Counted from the first letter of the stretch, positions 21,146 to 32,150 are shown. The stretch: DNA of 64,000 nucleotides from Lepus europaeus (GCF_033115175.1 NC_084833.1:55824716-55888715); one strand, 5' to 3'. Numbers and translations: made by a program. Notes: generated by a model from the sequence alone, not told the origin.

Positions 21146-21431
21146 TTAAAAAAAAAAAAAGTTTATTTATTTGAAAGGTGGAGTTACAGAGAAAGATAAT
21201 TCTTCCATCTGCTGGTTCACTCCCCATATGGCTGCAATAGCGGGAGGTGGGCCAATCTGAATACAGGAGCTTCTTCTGGGTCTCCCACGTGGGTACAGGG
21301 GTCCAAGGACTTAGGCCATCTTCTGCTGCTTTCCCAGGCCATAGCAGAGAGCTGGATCGGAAGAGAAGCAGCCCATATGGGATGCCAGCACTGCAGGTGG
21401 TGCTCTACCCATTAGGCCACAGAGCCAGCCT
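21146..21431 (-). mobile_element. CSINE, O type
   Basis: Reverse copy with a short deletion before CCCATATGGGATGCC; ends GCCACAGAGCCAGCC. Confidence 0.9.
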
Positions 21432-21712
21432 CTGCTTTTCTTTTTAACTTGTTTTATGAGTTGAGTTAGTGTGAGAGGTCTTCCAATACCTGATCACTCT
21501 GGATACACTGGATTGAAAGTTTCTGGATTTTTAAGCCCATAACATTTATTCCTATTTCAAGTCCCTTCTTCCACATGAACCCCAGAGTAAACTTTCTAAG
21601 CTGTAGGTCAGATCTTATTATTCCTTGGATTAAATTCCTCCCAGTTGGCCCTGTCCATCCATACATCCTATACAGTCGATTCTTCTTTTCTTTTTCTGTA
21701 TTTCTTTCTCGA
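21432..21712. other. Unassigned intergenic sequence
   Basis: About 280 bases with no CSINE. The middle (CCCAGAGTAAACTTTCTAAG, AAATTCCTCCCAGTTGG) looks like an old degraded repeat, not assignable. Confidence 0.4.
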
Positions 21713-22003
21713 TTCATTTAAGAGAGAAAGAAAGGAATCTTCCATCTGGTGGTTCACTCCTCAAATGGATGCCATGGCAGGGGGCCGGGCCAGGCTGAAT
21801 CCAGGAACATGGAACTCTTCCATGTGGTTTCCCACTTGAATGCTAGGGGCCCAAATATTTGGACCATCATCTACTGCTTTCCCAGGCAAATTTGCAGGGA
21901 GCAGGATCAGGAGCAGAGCAGCAAGGACTGGAACCGGCACTCCACTATGGGATGGTGGTGTTGGGAGCAGCAGCTTGATTGGCTGCACCACAACCATGGC
22001 CTC
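21713..22003 (-). mobile_element. CSINE, A/O type
   Basis: Reverse copy from ATTCATTTAAGAGAGAAAG to GGCTGCACCACAACCATGGCC. Confidence 0.82.
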
Positions 22004-22020
22004 AGGATTAATTTTCTTAA

Positions 22021-22345
22021 GATTTTTTTTAAAAAGATTTTATTTATATATTTGAGAGGTAGAGTTACAGAGAGAGGGAGAGAAAGAGAGAAAGGTTTTC
22101 CATCTGCTGGTTCACTCCCCAAATGGCAGCAACGGCCAAGGCTGGGTCAGGCTGAAGCCATGAGCCTGATTCTCCATTCGGGTATCCCTCATGAGTGGCA
22201 GAGGCCCAAGAACTTGGGCAATCTTCTGCTGATTTCCCAGGCACATTATCAAGGAGCTGAATCGGAAGTGGAGCAGCCTGGACTTGATACCGCATCGCTG
22301 AGCCACAGAATGGATGGGGTAGGGGTGGAGGGCGATGACACCAGG
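22021..22345 (-). mobile_element. CSINE, A/O type
   Basis: Reverse copy with a scrambled head (GCTGAGCCACAGAATGG...GACACCAGG). Confidence 0.82.
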
Positions 22346-22349
22346 ATTC

Positions 22350-23005
22350 TTTTTTTAAGATTTATTTATTGGCCGATGCCGCGCCTCAATAGGCTAATCC
22401 TCTGCCTGCGGCACTGGCAACCTGGGTTCTAGTCCTGGTTGGGGCGCCGGATTCTGCCCCGGTTGCCCCTCTTCCAGGCCAGATCTCTGCTATGGCCCGG
22501 GAGTGCAGTAGAGGATGGCCCAAGTGCTTGGGCCCTGCACCCCATGGGAGACCAGGAGAAGCACCTGGCTCCTGGCTTTGGATCAGCGCGGTGTGCCAGC
22601 CGCAGCGGCCATTGGAGGGTGAACCAATGGTAAAGGAAGACCTTTCTCCCTGTCTTTCTATCTGTCCACTCTGCCTGTTAAAAAAAAAAAAAAAAAAAAA
22701 AGAGATGTATTTATTTATCTGAAAGGCTGAGTCACAAGAGAGGCGGGGAAGAGGGGGAGACGTCTTCCATCAACTGGTTCACTCCTCATACAGCCACAGT
22801 AGCTGGAGCTGTGCCAATCTGAAGCCAGGAGCCTGGAACTTCTTCCAGGCCTCTCACGCAAGTGCAGGGGCCCAAAGACCTGGCCATCTTCTATTGCTTT
22901 CCCAGGCCTTAGCTGAGAGCTGGATGGGAAGCATAGCAGCCGGGATTTGAATCAGTGCCTGGCATTGCAGACTAAGGCTTTAACCCGCTGAGCCATGCCA
23001 GCCCT
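22350..23005 (-). mobile_element. CSINE, O type, split by a Y CSINE
   Basis: Tail TTTTTAAGATTTATTTATT at 22352-22370; body from 22702 (AGATGTATTTATTTATC) to GAGCCATGCCAGCCC. Confidence 0.9.
22371..22701 (+). mobile_element. CSINE, Y type, nested
   Basis: Head GGCCGATGCCGCGCCTCAATAG; flanked by AGATTTATTTATT and AGATGTATTTATT. Confidence 0.95.
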
Positions 23006-23019
23006 CAGGAGTAATTCTT

Positions 23020-23345
23020 CAACCTGGCATTTGAGGCTGTTTTCACTGTGTCCTGTTCCTCCCTCCCTGGTTTGGCTCCTTTCATCTCTCCATCTCTAGC
23101 CTTGATGAATTGCTTGCTGTTGCCTTCACACACTTTTATCTGTCACTCCTTATCATCCCACATGCTGCATCAAACATCTTTTTCCCTTCCCCTTATACCT
23201 GAGGAGTTCCTGTCGATCCTCCAGAACTCAGGTCGGAGTAAAAACTTCTAGAAACCTTCCCTGATCATTTTCCAACCTGGAGAGCTGCCCTTGCTGTGCT
23301 CTGTAACTGTTGGCGTTCTCTGATTCTTCTCTGCTGCTGGTGTTC
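23020..23345 (-). mobile_element. L2 3' end
   Basis: Antisense L2-type text (CCTTCCCTGATCATTTTCCA, preceded by CTCAGGTCGGAGTAAAAACTTC), diverged as expected for an ancient LINE. Confidence 0.72.
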
Positions 23346-23640
23346 ACAGCATGGAACAGCAGCATGGGCTGGGGCCTCCATCCCTCTGAATGGCACCTTC
23401 TCCTCACTTTCCTCCTGTTAGTTCAGGCAGGTTAGATACAGGGAGGAGTGGCTGCTGTGTTCTGAGTGATGTTGGCTGTGACCTCCAGGCCATCCTCCCC
23501 CAGGGAACCAATACTTAAGAGAATTATTCAGGAGAGAACCCAGGAGAGCACCCTGGCTCAGCGTTTGTGGAAACCAGTTTAGTGGCAGCCTGCCAGAGCA
23601 AATCTTGAGCACAATCTTTTCTGGAACAACAATATCAGTG
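23346..23640. other. Unassigned intergenic sequence
   Basis: About 300 bases between L2 and MIR; no feature recognised. Confidence 0.5.
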
Positions 23641-23850
23641 CTAATAACTTCGGTAACATTTGCTGAATACCTTCTGTGTTTCAGGCACTATTTTCATTGC
23701 TTTGCCTATATTTGTAATCTTCACAAAAACCACAACTGCTGGAGCCTAGGGATTAAATAACTTGCCCAAAATGATACAATAAATGATAAAGCAGGGTTTC
23801 AAATTTGAGGATTACGTTAGAGCCCATGTGAGTGAACACTACACTGTAAA
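23641..23850 (+). repeat. MIR
   Basis: CTTCTGTGTTTCAGGCACTA, ATTAAATAACTTGCCCAAAA and GATAAAGCAGGGTTTCAAAT follow in MIR order. Confidence 0.8.
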
Positions 23851-24013
23851 GCCTTCTGGGCCTCTGATCTTCCATTTCAGGTGATATAAGGATACCCCTG
23901 CCTTGCTTCTGTGAAAATGAGTTTGGAGGGTCCCAGGAAAAGGACCAGGAGGTGTCCCCCCACCCCGTTTCTCACCTTATTTTTGCAGGAAAAGCTGCTC
24001 AAGAATGGACTTG

Positions 24014-24341
24014 AGGGGCTGACACTGTGGCATAGCGGGTAAAGCTGCTGCCTGCAGTGCTGGCATCCCATATGAGCGCCGGTTCAAGTCCTGGCTGCTC
24101 CACTTGCGATCCAGCTCTCTGCTGTGGCCTGGGAGAGCAGTAGAAGATGGCCCAAATCCTTGGCCCCTGCACCCATGTGGGAGACCCAGAACAAGCTCCT
24201 GGCTCCTGGCTTCGGATCTGCGCAGCTCCGGTCTTTGCAGCCATCTAGGGAGTCAACCAGCAGATGGAAGACCTCTCTCTGTGTCTCTGCCTCTCCTCTC
24301 TGTGTAACTCTTTCAAATAAATAAATCTTTAAAAAAGAGAA
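24014..24341 (+). mobile_element. CSINE, O type
   Basis: TSD AAGAATGGACTTG (24001-24013, 24342-24354); the last CSINE before the DENND5A promoter. Confidence 0.96.
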
Positions 24342-24449
24342 AAGAATGGACTTGGTAATTCCCACAGTGAAGAGGAGGAAGGGATGAGCTGGAGTGACAG
24401 GAGAGGGGAAGAGAGGTGCGTGGGAAAAGGCCTGGCTGGAGGATGGGGA

Positions 24450-24555
24450 GCCGGGAGCTGACCTCAAGCCTGGAATCCTGGTCCAGGCTTTGTCTCTTCA
24501 ACTCCATGTAACCTTCCCTGGGCCTCAGCTTCCCCACCTGTAAAACATGGATACA
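24450..24555 (-). repeat. MIR fragment
   Basis: Antisense core: CTGGGCCTCAGCTTCCCC followed by ACCTGTAAAACATGG. Confidence 0.75.
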
Positions 24556-24829
24556 TTTAAGACCAGCTGGCCCACCCCCTCAAAAAAGAGAAAGGGGACA
24601 TCCTCAACTCAGTATACTGAGGAAAAGACCAGGGTAGCAGGCAGGGAGAAGGCGCTGTAAGGGGCGACTAGGCTGAGCCTAGGGACTCTACTGGGCAGGC
24701 TTTGAGCTCAGTCCTGCGACCTGAGCCCCTGACACGCCAGGTTAAAGAGATCTAGGGCCTCTAGCAGGTGACTGGGAGAGCGGCACAGCACGGGCCAGGG
24801 CCACAGCTCTGCGGGATATATACCCACTC
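24556..24829. other. Promoter-proximal upstream sequence
   Basis: About 270 bases of mixed composition leading into the CpG island; no repeat recognised. Confidence 0.5.
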
Positions 24830-25131
24830 TTCCTGCACCGCCTCAGCCCTCCCCAAGGGAGTCGCAGTCCGGGAGGCGGCGGTTGCGGGGGACCCGGCAG
24901 CGGACAGCCGCGCTGCGGCGGCAGCCGGGGAAGCTGCGGCCCGCGCGGCCTGAAGAGCATCACGTCATCCTTTCCGCGAGGCGCCCGCCCCCTCCCCGAC
25001 GGCGCGTGCGCAGGCGCGGCGGGAGGGGCCCGCGGCGGAGCTCTTCCCGGCGCTTTCCGCCCTTCTCTCAGCTCCGCCGGCTCGCGGCGCTCTCCGCTGG
25101 CGGCGGCGGCGCAGAGGGGAAGGAGTCCAGG

Positions 25132-25233
25132 ATGCGGCGCGGGGGGGCCCAGTGCCCCCCTGCCCCGTCACGGCAGCCGCGGCGGCCGCGGGGACCGGGC
25201 CAGGGCCGGGGGCGGCGGCCTGAGCCGCGGTAG
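25132..25233 (+). other. Upstream ORF in the DENND5A 5' leader
   Basis: ATG at 25132 with A at -3 but C at +4, followed by a 33-codon arginine/proline/glycine-rich frame (begins MRRGGAQCPPAPSRQ) ending at TAG 25231-25233, 96 bases before the DENND5A start. It is in the same frame as the main ORF but separated by the stop. It matters only if transcription starts upstream of 25132. No homology is recognised; a regulatory rather than protein role is the likelier one. Confidence 0.5.
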
Positions 25234-25253
25234 CGGCGGGCGGGGCGGCCTGA

Positions 25254-25268
25254 GGGCGGGCGGGCGGG
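25254..25268 (+). promoter_or_regulatory. G-quadruplex motif in the DENND5A leader
   Basis: Four GGG runs with single-C loops (GGGCGGGCGGGCGGG), 61 bases upstream of the ATG on the sense strand. This is a canonical, very short-loop G4 motif and also a run of overlapping GC boxes. Confidence 0.7.
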
Positions 25269-25329
25269 AGCCCGGGTGCGGGGGCTCCGCGCCGCTCCGC
25301 ACGGCCCGGCCCGTCTCGGCCCCGGCGCC

Positions 25330-25438
25330 ATGAGCGGCGGCGGCGGCGGCGGGGGCTCGGCGCCCAATCGCTTCGCCGACTACTTTGTCATCTGCGGGCT
25401 GGACACCGAGACCGGGCTGGAGCCGGACGAGCTGTCGG
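25330..25438 (+). CDS. DENND5A: DENND5A first coding exon
   Basis: ATG in good context (GCGCCATGA) opens a 36-codon segment: [12 protein letters not shown], then [17 protein letters not shown], ending EPDELS plus one base. The donor is G/GTGAGT at 25438/25439. DENND5A (RAB6IP1) is a DENN-domain protein that binds RAB6 and RAB11 and acts as exchange factor for RAB39. It works in Golgi/endosome traffic and neuronal development. The poly-glycine start and [11 protein letters not shown] block are diagnostic from recalled orthologues and lie at the very start of the uDENN region. Phase 1 predicts a split alanine codon at exon 2, as expected for the orthologue sequence ELSALCQ. The paralogue DENND5B is less likely because of the glycine run and the synteny with TMEM41B. 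Exon 2 was not found before 64000. Confidence 0.96.
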
Positions 25439-25700
25439 GTGAGTACGCGCAGTGCCCGCCGCGACTAGGGGCCCTGAGGGGAGCTTCCCGCACCCCGCTT
25501 TGTCCCGGGAACCGGGTGAGGGTCGTCGGGAGGGCTCCGGGCGGCGCGGGCGAAGGGGACGCAGGGCCAGAGGAGGGAAGCGGCCGCACTGTCCCTGCGC
25601 GGAGAGGGAGCGAGCGGCCGTTCCGGCCCTAGGCGCTGGGGGCACGTCGTCGGCCACGGGGACGAGGGCAGGGGTGAGAGACGTAGTGTCAAATTAGGGG

Positions 25701-28312
25701 AAACTTGTCTTCTAAACACCGGTTAGGGAGAGAAAAGGCATCCCGCGTCCTAGGGAAAGTAAGCCTCCCCCGCTGCACCCCGTGCCAAAACAAAACAAAA
25801 ACTTGGTGAGTTTAGCTGGCCTCTTCCCAACAAGCCTGTGACACCAGTTCCTCAAAACCGTTATAACGCAGGCCCCTGGGCTTTCCTGCTCTGCCCCTCT
25901 GGCTGGGACGTGAAGTAAAAAAGTGAAGTTGGCCCGCACCAGGATGGAAGGTCCCTTGGCGCTGGGAAGGGCTTGCGGCCCCCCGGCCATGCCCTTTTGT
26001 GAAAAGTAATCCATGTCCCTTTTGAGGACCAGGGTCGTTTGTGTGTGTCCGAGGGGGCTGGGTTGTGGAGAGGCTACTCAAGCCATCTTTCCAAGCCAAG
26101 GTAGTGGGGGAGTGGAGAGGGGCCCTGACCACATCTGGCATTCGGTGCAGATCAGGGTCAGAATTATTAAAACACCCCTGAATTCCACTGCACCACCATT
26201 GGAGCCTTGGAATTGCAACAACTTGGAAAAGTTTTTGGCTGGAGCACCCCGTGAGCAGATTTCAAGTGGGCGGAGGTTTGTTGTGTTAGACTTTTAAGTT
26301 GTGTCATCCTGATTTGATGAGGGAAACTCCTTTGCACTTTTCTGTCGTGATGTGGTCACTCTCAAAAGTGAATAGCCTGTTGACTAATTTTACTTTGCTT
26401 CAGAGATGACAGGACAGATTGCCTGGTCACCAGAAAAATTCCAGGGTTTCTTCTGGGGAAAAAAAAAAAAAGTTGTGTGCATGCTTCAAATGACAAAACA
26501 TAGACTGTTTCTTTTAAAAAAAAATTGAGATAAATTGGTGCTTTAAGAAGGCCAGAAAAGATACTAAATTGCCTCAAATTACTAGTAGGTAGATGAAAAA
26601 AAAAATCATGAACTGGTGATGTAGTTACCATTAGGCCTTTTGTTGGGTTATTTATTGTTTCAAGTTCACTTTTTTAGATACTCAGATACTTATAATACAG
26701 ATGTTAATTTTTTTATTGGTCTTATTTGGATTAAGTTTGCAGCTTGATGTAGCAGTTGGAATTCAGTTCAAGGTATTGTTGCTGGAAAGGATCTCAGAGA
26801 GGAAGATGAGGCCCAGGAAGGATAGTAGTGCGAAATCCCAGTTAATAACTTGACCCTTTGTCCTGTGCTCCTCCCATGACACTCAACTGCATCTCATTGG
26901 CCTGACTGCAGATGTTTAGAAAGCACTAACAGGTTGAGAAAGATTGAAAATAACAAAGGTCTTCTTAACAGAATGTTTAAGGTGGTAGAATAAACCAGTG
27001 TTATTTTTATGCTGTGCTTTTGAGTATGTGTTAAATTGTATAGACATAGGTTTTGGAAAATAGAGAGGTTTGCAAATGATAAAATATAGGAATGAAGCTG
27101 GGAAGTACTATTAATGGGTTTTGGGGTCAAACATTTCTGTTTTGCTGTTGACTATCTCTGTGACTGGGGATGAGTTTAATAATTCTGCCAGGGAAGAGAG
27201 GATCTAAGTAAAAAAAAAAACAAAAAACAAAAAAAACACCTCATCAAGTAGACTCTCAAAAAATGTGAAAAAAATCTCAACATTTCATTAAAAGAGAAAT
27301 GTTATTATTCTCTGTTGTACTATGTGAAAGCTTATTGGAAGAATAAAGAAAGGAGGTTGAGCTATATAAAATATACAAAGGAGAGCATTTCTGTCTTTTT
27401 AAATGTGGTTGCAGTAGTGGAATGCCAAAACTATCTAATAGCTGACCTTTGTTAGAATAGGCACTGATTGAAGGACTTTTTTTTTTCTCCTTCAGTTCAT
27501 TTCTGGGGGTTGGTAGGGGAATCTGGACTACCAAGAGAGAATCTTTGAATAAGACAAAATGGAATACAAATAGCTCTCTGTGAGTCCATGCTGAGACTCT
27601 CCAGGGTGCATTTTCTCTTCTCAGCCTGCCTTAGAGCTCCCAAACTGATGATGTCATAGCCAGTAAAACTTTAGGAAATTGTGAATTGCACCTAGATTCT
27701 CTAGGGAGGTACTGAGGAGTCTGTGTTCTCTCCAAGCAAATTAAATTGTGTGGGCATACCTAAGGTAGCTTCCTAAAAAGTGAACCCAAAATGAGCAAAT
27801 CAAAGCTATCCAGTGTTCCATCTGGTTTTGTGGAGAAGGGGTAAGATTTGTGCCTCTGTTTACGGTAGTGAGCACAGCTTGCTGTGATGATAGGGGCTGA
27901 GTTCACTGGGTTTTGTAGGAGTCTCGCCTTGTCCTCTCCTTCCCCTTTCTTGCAAACTCAAGCATTTAAGCAAGTCATGTAGTTCTTTGTTGTGCAAGCA
28001 GATGAAGATGGTGTGAAAATTAATTTTTGTTTTTTCTTCTGGTTGTTGAGGAAGTACTTTGAGTTGGAAGTAGAGCAAGGTAATCTATGGGTAAAGTACA
28101 AATCTGGTTAACTTTTGGAAATGGTATATGTTTTCTGTCTTCTTTGAACTTATTGGTTAGATAAGAAAATCTGGAAGAATTGCTTCTAATTTCTGTTTTT
28201 CTATTTCTGTTGGTCCATCCTAAGTGAGGAGGCAGATGGTAGTAGAGTCCAGTCCTTCTTTCCATCCCTTTAATGTAGTTGTGTCCTGGCGTCTTCATTT
28301 TCCTTTCTTCTT
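25701..28312. other. SINE-free 5' part of DENND5A intron 1
   Basis: About 2.6 kb without any CSINE, the longest such stretch of the window, directly downstream of the CpG island. Composition falls from GC-rich to AT-rich after about 26200. No exon is seen. Low repeat load next to a promoter is typical of regulatory intron sequence. Confidence 0.6.
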
Positions 28313-28665
28313 CTTCTTTTTTTTTTTTCTCCAAAGATTTACTTATTTATTTGAAAGTCAAAGTTACACAGAGAGAGAAGGAGAGGCAGGGAGAAAAAGA
28401 GAGAGAGAGAGAGGTCTTCTATCCGCTGGTTCACTTCCCAGTTGGCAGCAACAGCCAGAGCTGTGCTGATCAGGAGCCAGGAGCTTCCTCTGGGTCCCCC
28501 ACGTGGGTACAGGGGCCCAAGGACTTGGGCCATCTTCCACTGCCCTCCCAGTCCATAGCAGAGAGCTGGATCAGAAGTGGAGCAGCCGGGACTCGAACCG
28601 GCACCCATATGGGATGCCGGCCCTGAAGGCAGCGGCTTTACCCGCTATGCCACAGCACCAGCCCC
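28313..28665 (-). mobile_element. CSINE, O type
   Basis: First CSINE of intron 1; flanks share TCCTTTCTTCTT. Contains an AG-rich stretch at 28378-28412. Confidence 0.93.
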
Positions 28666-29440
28666 TCCTTTCTTCTTATTGTCAGCATCCGTGACAGCAG
28701 AAGACTTTATGGTGAGATGGGATTTGAGTTTACTTTTCCCATCTGCCTGAGAATTAAGGTTCCAGAATCCTTATGACTCATTTCTCACCTTGGTATCTCT
28801 AAGTTCCTCTGAACTGACCCAATCTCAGTATTGGCATGTAAGTATCCTGAGTTCTTTCATCCAGTATGCCAATTTTCCCAGGCTCTAGCAGAGTGACTTG
28901 CCAAGAATTGAAGAAAAAGGGATAGAGAGAAGGATAGATGGAGACTGGCAAGGATCCTGTATGAACTTACTTAAAACATTGAGAATACACTGAAATAGTC
29001 TGTTCAAGTCACTCTTAGGAGAGAAAAACTGCTAACTGTCCAGAAAAACCTAAAGACTCATCAGTTCATAGTCTTCTTTAACATATTGTGCTATATTAGA
29101 ACTTCAGAATCATGGGATGTCAAACATGGATGCACCCTTGAAAAATGATATAACCTTCTGATTTTACAGATGAGGAAACGAGGTCCTGTGAAAGTGGGAG
29201 AATATCTGTCTTCTCTTGCTGTGTTTCATTCTTTTCTGCTACTTGAGGATATTTTGCATTCTTTTAAAAATTTTTTTTATTTTGCATTCTTTGTAGTAAT
29301 CTGATGGAGGCAGAGGCAAGTAAATATTTGTGTTGTGTGGGCAAGAACAGACATTATGGCATTTTTTTCCCTAGTCCAGGTTTCGGTTTAATTTTAATGT
29401 AGAATACTGTGTGTGATCATCATTATGGGTATCATAATTT
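28666..29440. other. Intron sequence with a MIR-like remnant
   Basis: Mostly unassigned. About 29130-29200 has CTGATTTTACAGATGAGGAA, the MIR core phrase, in + orientation. Confidence 0.55.
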
Positions 29441-29637
29441 TTTGTTTTAACTTTTGATATAATTTTATACTTTAAGAAACATTGACATGACTAGAACAGA
29501 GGACTCTAGCACATTCTTTAGAATTATTAACATTTTGCCCCATTTGCTGTATTACTTATATGTGTACCCTCCATATACACCAGACATGCATACACAAGTG
29601 ACTTTATTAGATATATTTCATATGCCATGTAATTTAC

Positions 29638-29963
29638 TTTTTTTTAATGATTTTTAAAAAATTTATTTGAAAGGTGGAGTTACAGAGAGGCAGAGGCAGA
29701 GAGAGAGATCCTTTATCCGCTGCTTCACTTCACAGATGACCACAATGGTTGGAGTGGGCCAGTCTGAAGCCAGGAGTCAGGAGCTTCTTTGAGGTCTCCC
29801 ACATGGGTGCGGGGCCCCCAGGACTTGGGCCATCTTCCACTGCCCTCCCAGTCCATAGCAGAGAGCTGGATCAGAAGTAGAGTAGCCAGGTCTCAAACCA
29901 GTGCCCATATGGGATGCCGGCACTGCAGGCAGCGGCTTTACCTGCTATGCCACAGCGCCGGCC
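29638..29963 (-). mobile_element. CSINE, O type, in L1M
   Basis: Reverse copy from TTTTTTTAATGATTTTTAAA to GCCACAGCGCCGGCC. Confidence 0.93.
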
Positions 29964-30295
29964 TGCACTTATTTTTTAATGCATTCAATTCAGCGATTTG
30001 TGGTATAGTCACAGAGTGGTGCAGTCATCACTATGAGTATAATCCATTTTAGCATATGATCATTATTCTCCCCCCAAAACCTATACTCATAAACAGTTAT
30101 TCCCCATTTTCTCTCATTATGTTAACTCCTGACTGTAGGCTACTGCTAACCTACTTTCAATCTCTGTAGGCTGCCGATTTTGAACATTACATGTAAGTGG
30201 AATCATATATCGCCTAGTCCCTTATTACTGGTTTTTCTCACTTAGCGTAATGTTTTCAAGATTTGTCCATGTTGTACATGTGTCAGTGAGTCACT

Positions 30296-30614
30296 TTTTT
30301 TGGAAGATTTATTTTATTTATTTGAGAGGTAGAGTTACAGAGAGAGCGAGAGAGATCTTCCATCTGCTGCTTCACTCCCCAAATGGCTGCAACGGCTGGG
30401 ACTGCACCAGACCAAAACCAGGAGCCAGGAGCTTCATCTGGGACTCCTTTAAGGTGCAGGGACCCAAGCAGTTGGGCCATGCTCTTTTGCTTTCCCAGGC
30501 ACATTAGAAAGGAGTTTGATTGGAAGTAGAACAGCCAGGGCTCAAACCGACACCCATATGGGATGCTGGCATTGCAGGTGGTGGCTTAACCCATTATGCC
30601 ACAACTCTGGCTCC
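30296..30614 (-). mobile_element. CSINE, O type, in L1M
   Basis: Reverse copy; the flanks GAGTCACTTTTT and AAGTCATTGATT are the probable diverged TSD. Confidence 0.92.
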
Positions 30615-31006
30615 AAGTCATTGATTTTTATGACTGAATAATATTCTATAATATGATGGTCCATTAGTTGATGGACACTTGGGTTGTTTGTACTCCTTAA
30701 TTATTGTGAATAACACTGCTGTGACCATTTGTGGACACATTTTTAGATGGCATGTATTTTCATTTCTCCTGGCTATGTATCTAGGAGTGAAGTCACTAGG
30801 TCATATGGTAACTCTGTGTCTAACCTTTTGACTATCTGCCAATCAGTTTTCCAAAGCAGCTGCACTGGTTTGCATTTCTAGCAACAGTGTTTGTATTGTC
30901 ACCAACACTTACTGTTTTTTTGATTATAGCCATCCTAGTGGGTATGAGGTGGTATCTTATGGTTTTGATTTGCATATCCTTGATGGCTGAGGCAGATATT
31001 TTATTT

Positions 31007-31363
31007 ATTTATTTATTTATTTATTTTTCTTTGACAGGCAGAGTGGACAGTGAGAGAGAGAGAGACAGAGAGAAAGGTCTTCCTTTGCCGTTGGTTCACC
31101 CTCCAATGGCCGCCGTGGTTGGTGTGCTGCGGCCGGCGCACCGCGCTGATCCGATGGCAGGAGCCAGGTGCTTCTCCTGGTCTCCCATGGGGTGCAGGGC
31201 CCAAGCACTTCGGCCATCCTCCACTGCACTCCCTGGCCACAGCAGAGAGCTGGCCTGGAAGAGGGGCAACCGGGACAGAATCCGGTGCCCCGACCGGGAC
31301 TAGAACCCGGTGTACCGGCACCGCAAGGTGGAGGATTAGCCTAGTGAGCCGCGGCGCCGGTCT
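31007..31363 (-). mobile_element. CSINE, Y type
   Basis: TSD GATATTTTATTT (30995-31006, 31364-31375). Ends GAGCCGCGGCGCCGG. Confidence 0.96.
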
Positions 31364-31429
31364 GATATTTTATTTTAAAGAATAAAAAAGCCAGGCCTTC
31401 CCAAGAGATGAAACAGCTATAAAAAGTTT

Positions 31430-31680
31430 GAGAATGCTTGAGTTTGGGTCCTGGCTCTGGTTCAGATTCTATCTCCCTGCTAATGTACACCCTGGGAGGC
31501 AGCAGCAGGTAGTAGCTCAGGTAGTTGAATCTTACCACCCAGGTGGGATATCTGGATTGAGTTCTGAACTCCTGGCTTTGGCCTGCCAGAGCCCTGCTTA
31601 TTGCAGGCATTTGGGGAGTAAACCAGTGGATGGAAGATCTCTTTCTGCCTTCCAAATTAAAACAGAACAAAGCAAACACC
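31430..31680 (+). mobile_element. CSINE, A type, 5'-truncated
   Basis: Begins at GAATGCTTGAGTTTGGGTCC; has CACCCTGGGAGGCAGCAGCAGG and ends CTTCCAAATTAAAAC. Confidence 0.82.
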
Positions 31681-31723
31681 TAAGTGAGCCAATTTCAAAC
31701 TGGGAATTGGTATGAAGTAATCT

Positions 31724-31755
<32 letters not shown>

Positions 31756-31817
31756 AAGAAATCTTTTGTATTTTAATGAATACAAATTGCGTAGGTACAT
31801 CTCTTTTTTTTAAGTTT

Positions 31818-32150
31818 TTTTTTTTTTTTAAGATTTATTATTTATTTGAAAGAATTACACAGAGAGAGAGAGAGAAGGAGAGGCAGAGAGAGAGAGGTCT
31901 TCCATCTGCTGATTCACTCCCCAGTTGGCTGCAGCGGTAGGAGCTTCGCCGATCCGAGGCCAGGAGCCGGGAGCTTCCTCCTGGTCTCCCGTGGGTGCAG
32001 GGGCCATCTTGGGCCATCTTCCACTGCTTTCCTAGGCCATGGCACAGAGCTGGATCGGAAGCAGAGCAGCCGGGTCTTGAACCGGTGCCCATATGGGATG
32101 CCGGCACTGCAGGTGGCGGCTTTTACCCGTTATGTCACAACGCTGGGCCC
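31818..32150 (-). mobile_element. CSINE, O type
   Basis: Reverse copy; TTTTTTTTAAGTTTTTTTT before and CTTAAGTTTTT after are the likely TSD. Confidence 0.92.

Larger units (their letters stand above)
24830..25700 (+). promoter_or_regulatory. DENND5A: CpG island and promoter of DENND5A
   Basis: The only strongly GC- and CpG-rich stretch of the window, sharply contrasting with AT-rich flanks. It contains CRE-like CACGTCA at 24961-24967, an NRF1-like palindrome GCGCGTGCGCAG at 25002-25013, GGGCGG/GGCGGGG GC boxes at 25237-25268, and a TATA-like GATATATAC near 24815. It ends just inside intron 1. A TATA-less, dispersed housekeeping-type start is the likely mode; the exact transcription start is not visible. 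Confidence 0.88.
29441..30994 (-). mobile_element. L1M 3' region (antisense to gene), split by CSINEs
   Basis: Antisense L1 3' text in pieces 29441-29637, 29964-30295 and 30615-30994: GTAAGTGGAATCATATATCG, TGAATAATATTCTATAATAT, CACTTGGGTTGTTTGTACTC, GTATGAGGTGGTATCTTATG and GATTTGCATATCC appear in the expected order. Its 3' end is toward lower coordinates. Confidence 0.82.

Noticed and set aside
21749..22432. Open frame of 227 codons
   Set aside because: It spans three CSINE copies of both orientations and has no start context or homology; chance reading of repeat DNA.
4500..24400. CRISPR-like or satellite array from regularly recurring similar blocks
   Set aside because: Units are about 300-base retroposons in both orientations, each with its own TSD and A tail, not a direct-repeat array.
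24815..24823. TATATA as the DENND5A TATA box
   Set aside because: It lies over 500 bases before the ATG at the edge of the CpG island; GC-box/NRF1-type dispersed initiation is more likely, so it is only mentioned.
24883..25131. Open upstream part of the frame containing the uORF
   Set aside because: No ATG before 25132; openness simply reflects high GC content of the CpG island.
24742..25719. Minus-strand open frames through the CpG island, possible divergent gene
   Set aside because: GC-rich DNA has few stops on either strand; proline/arginine-rich translations show no family features.
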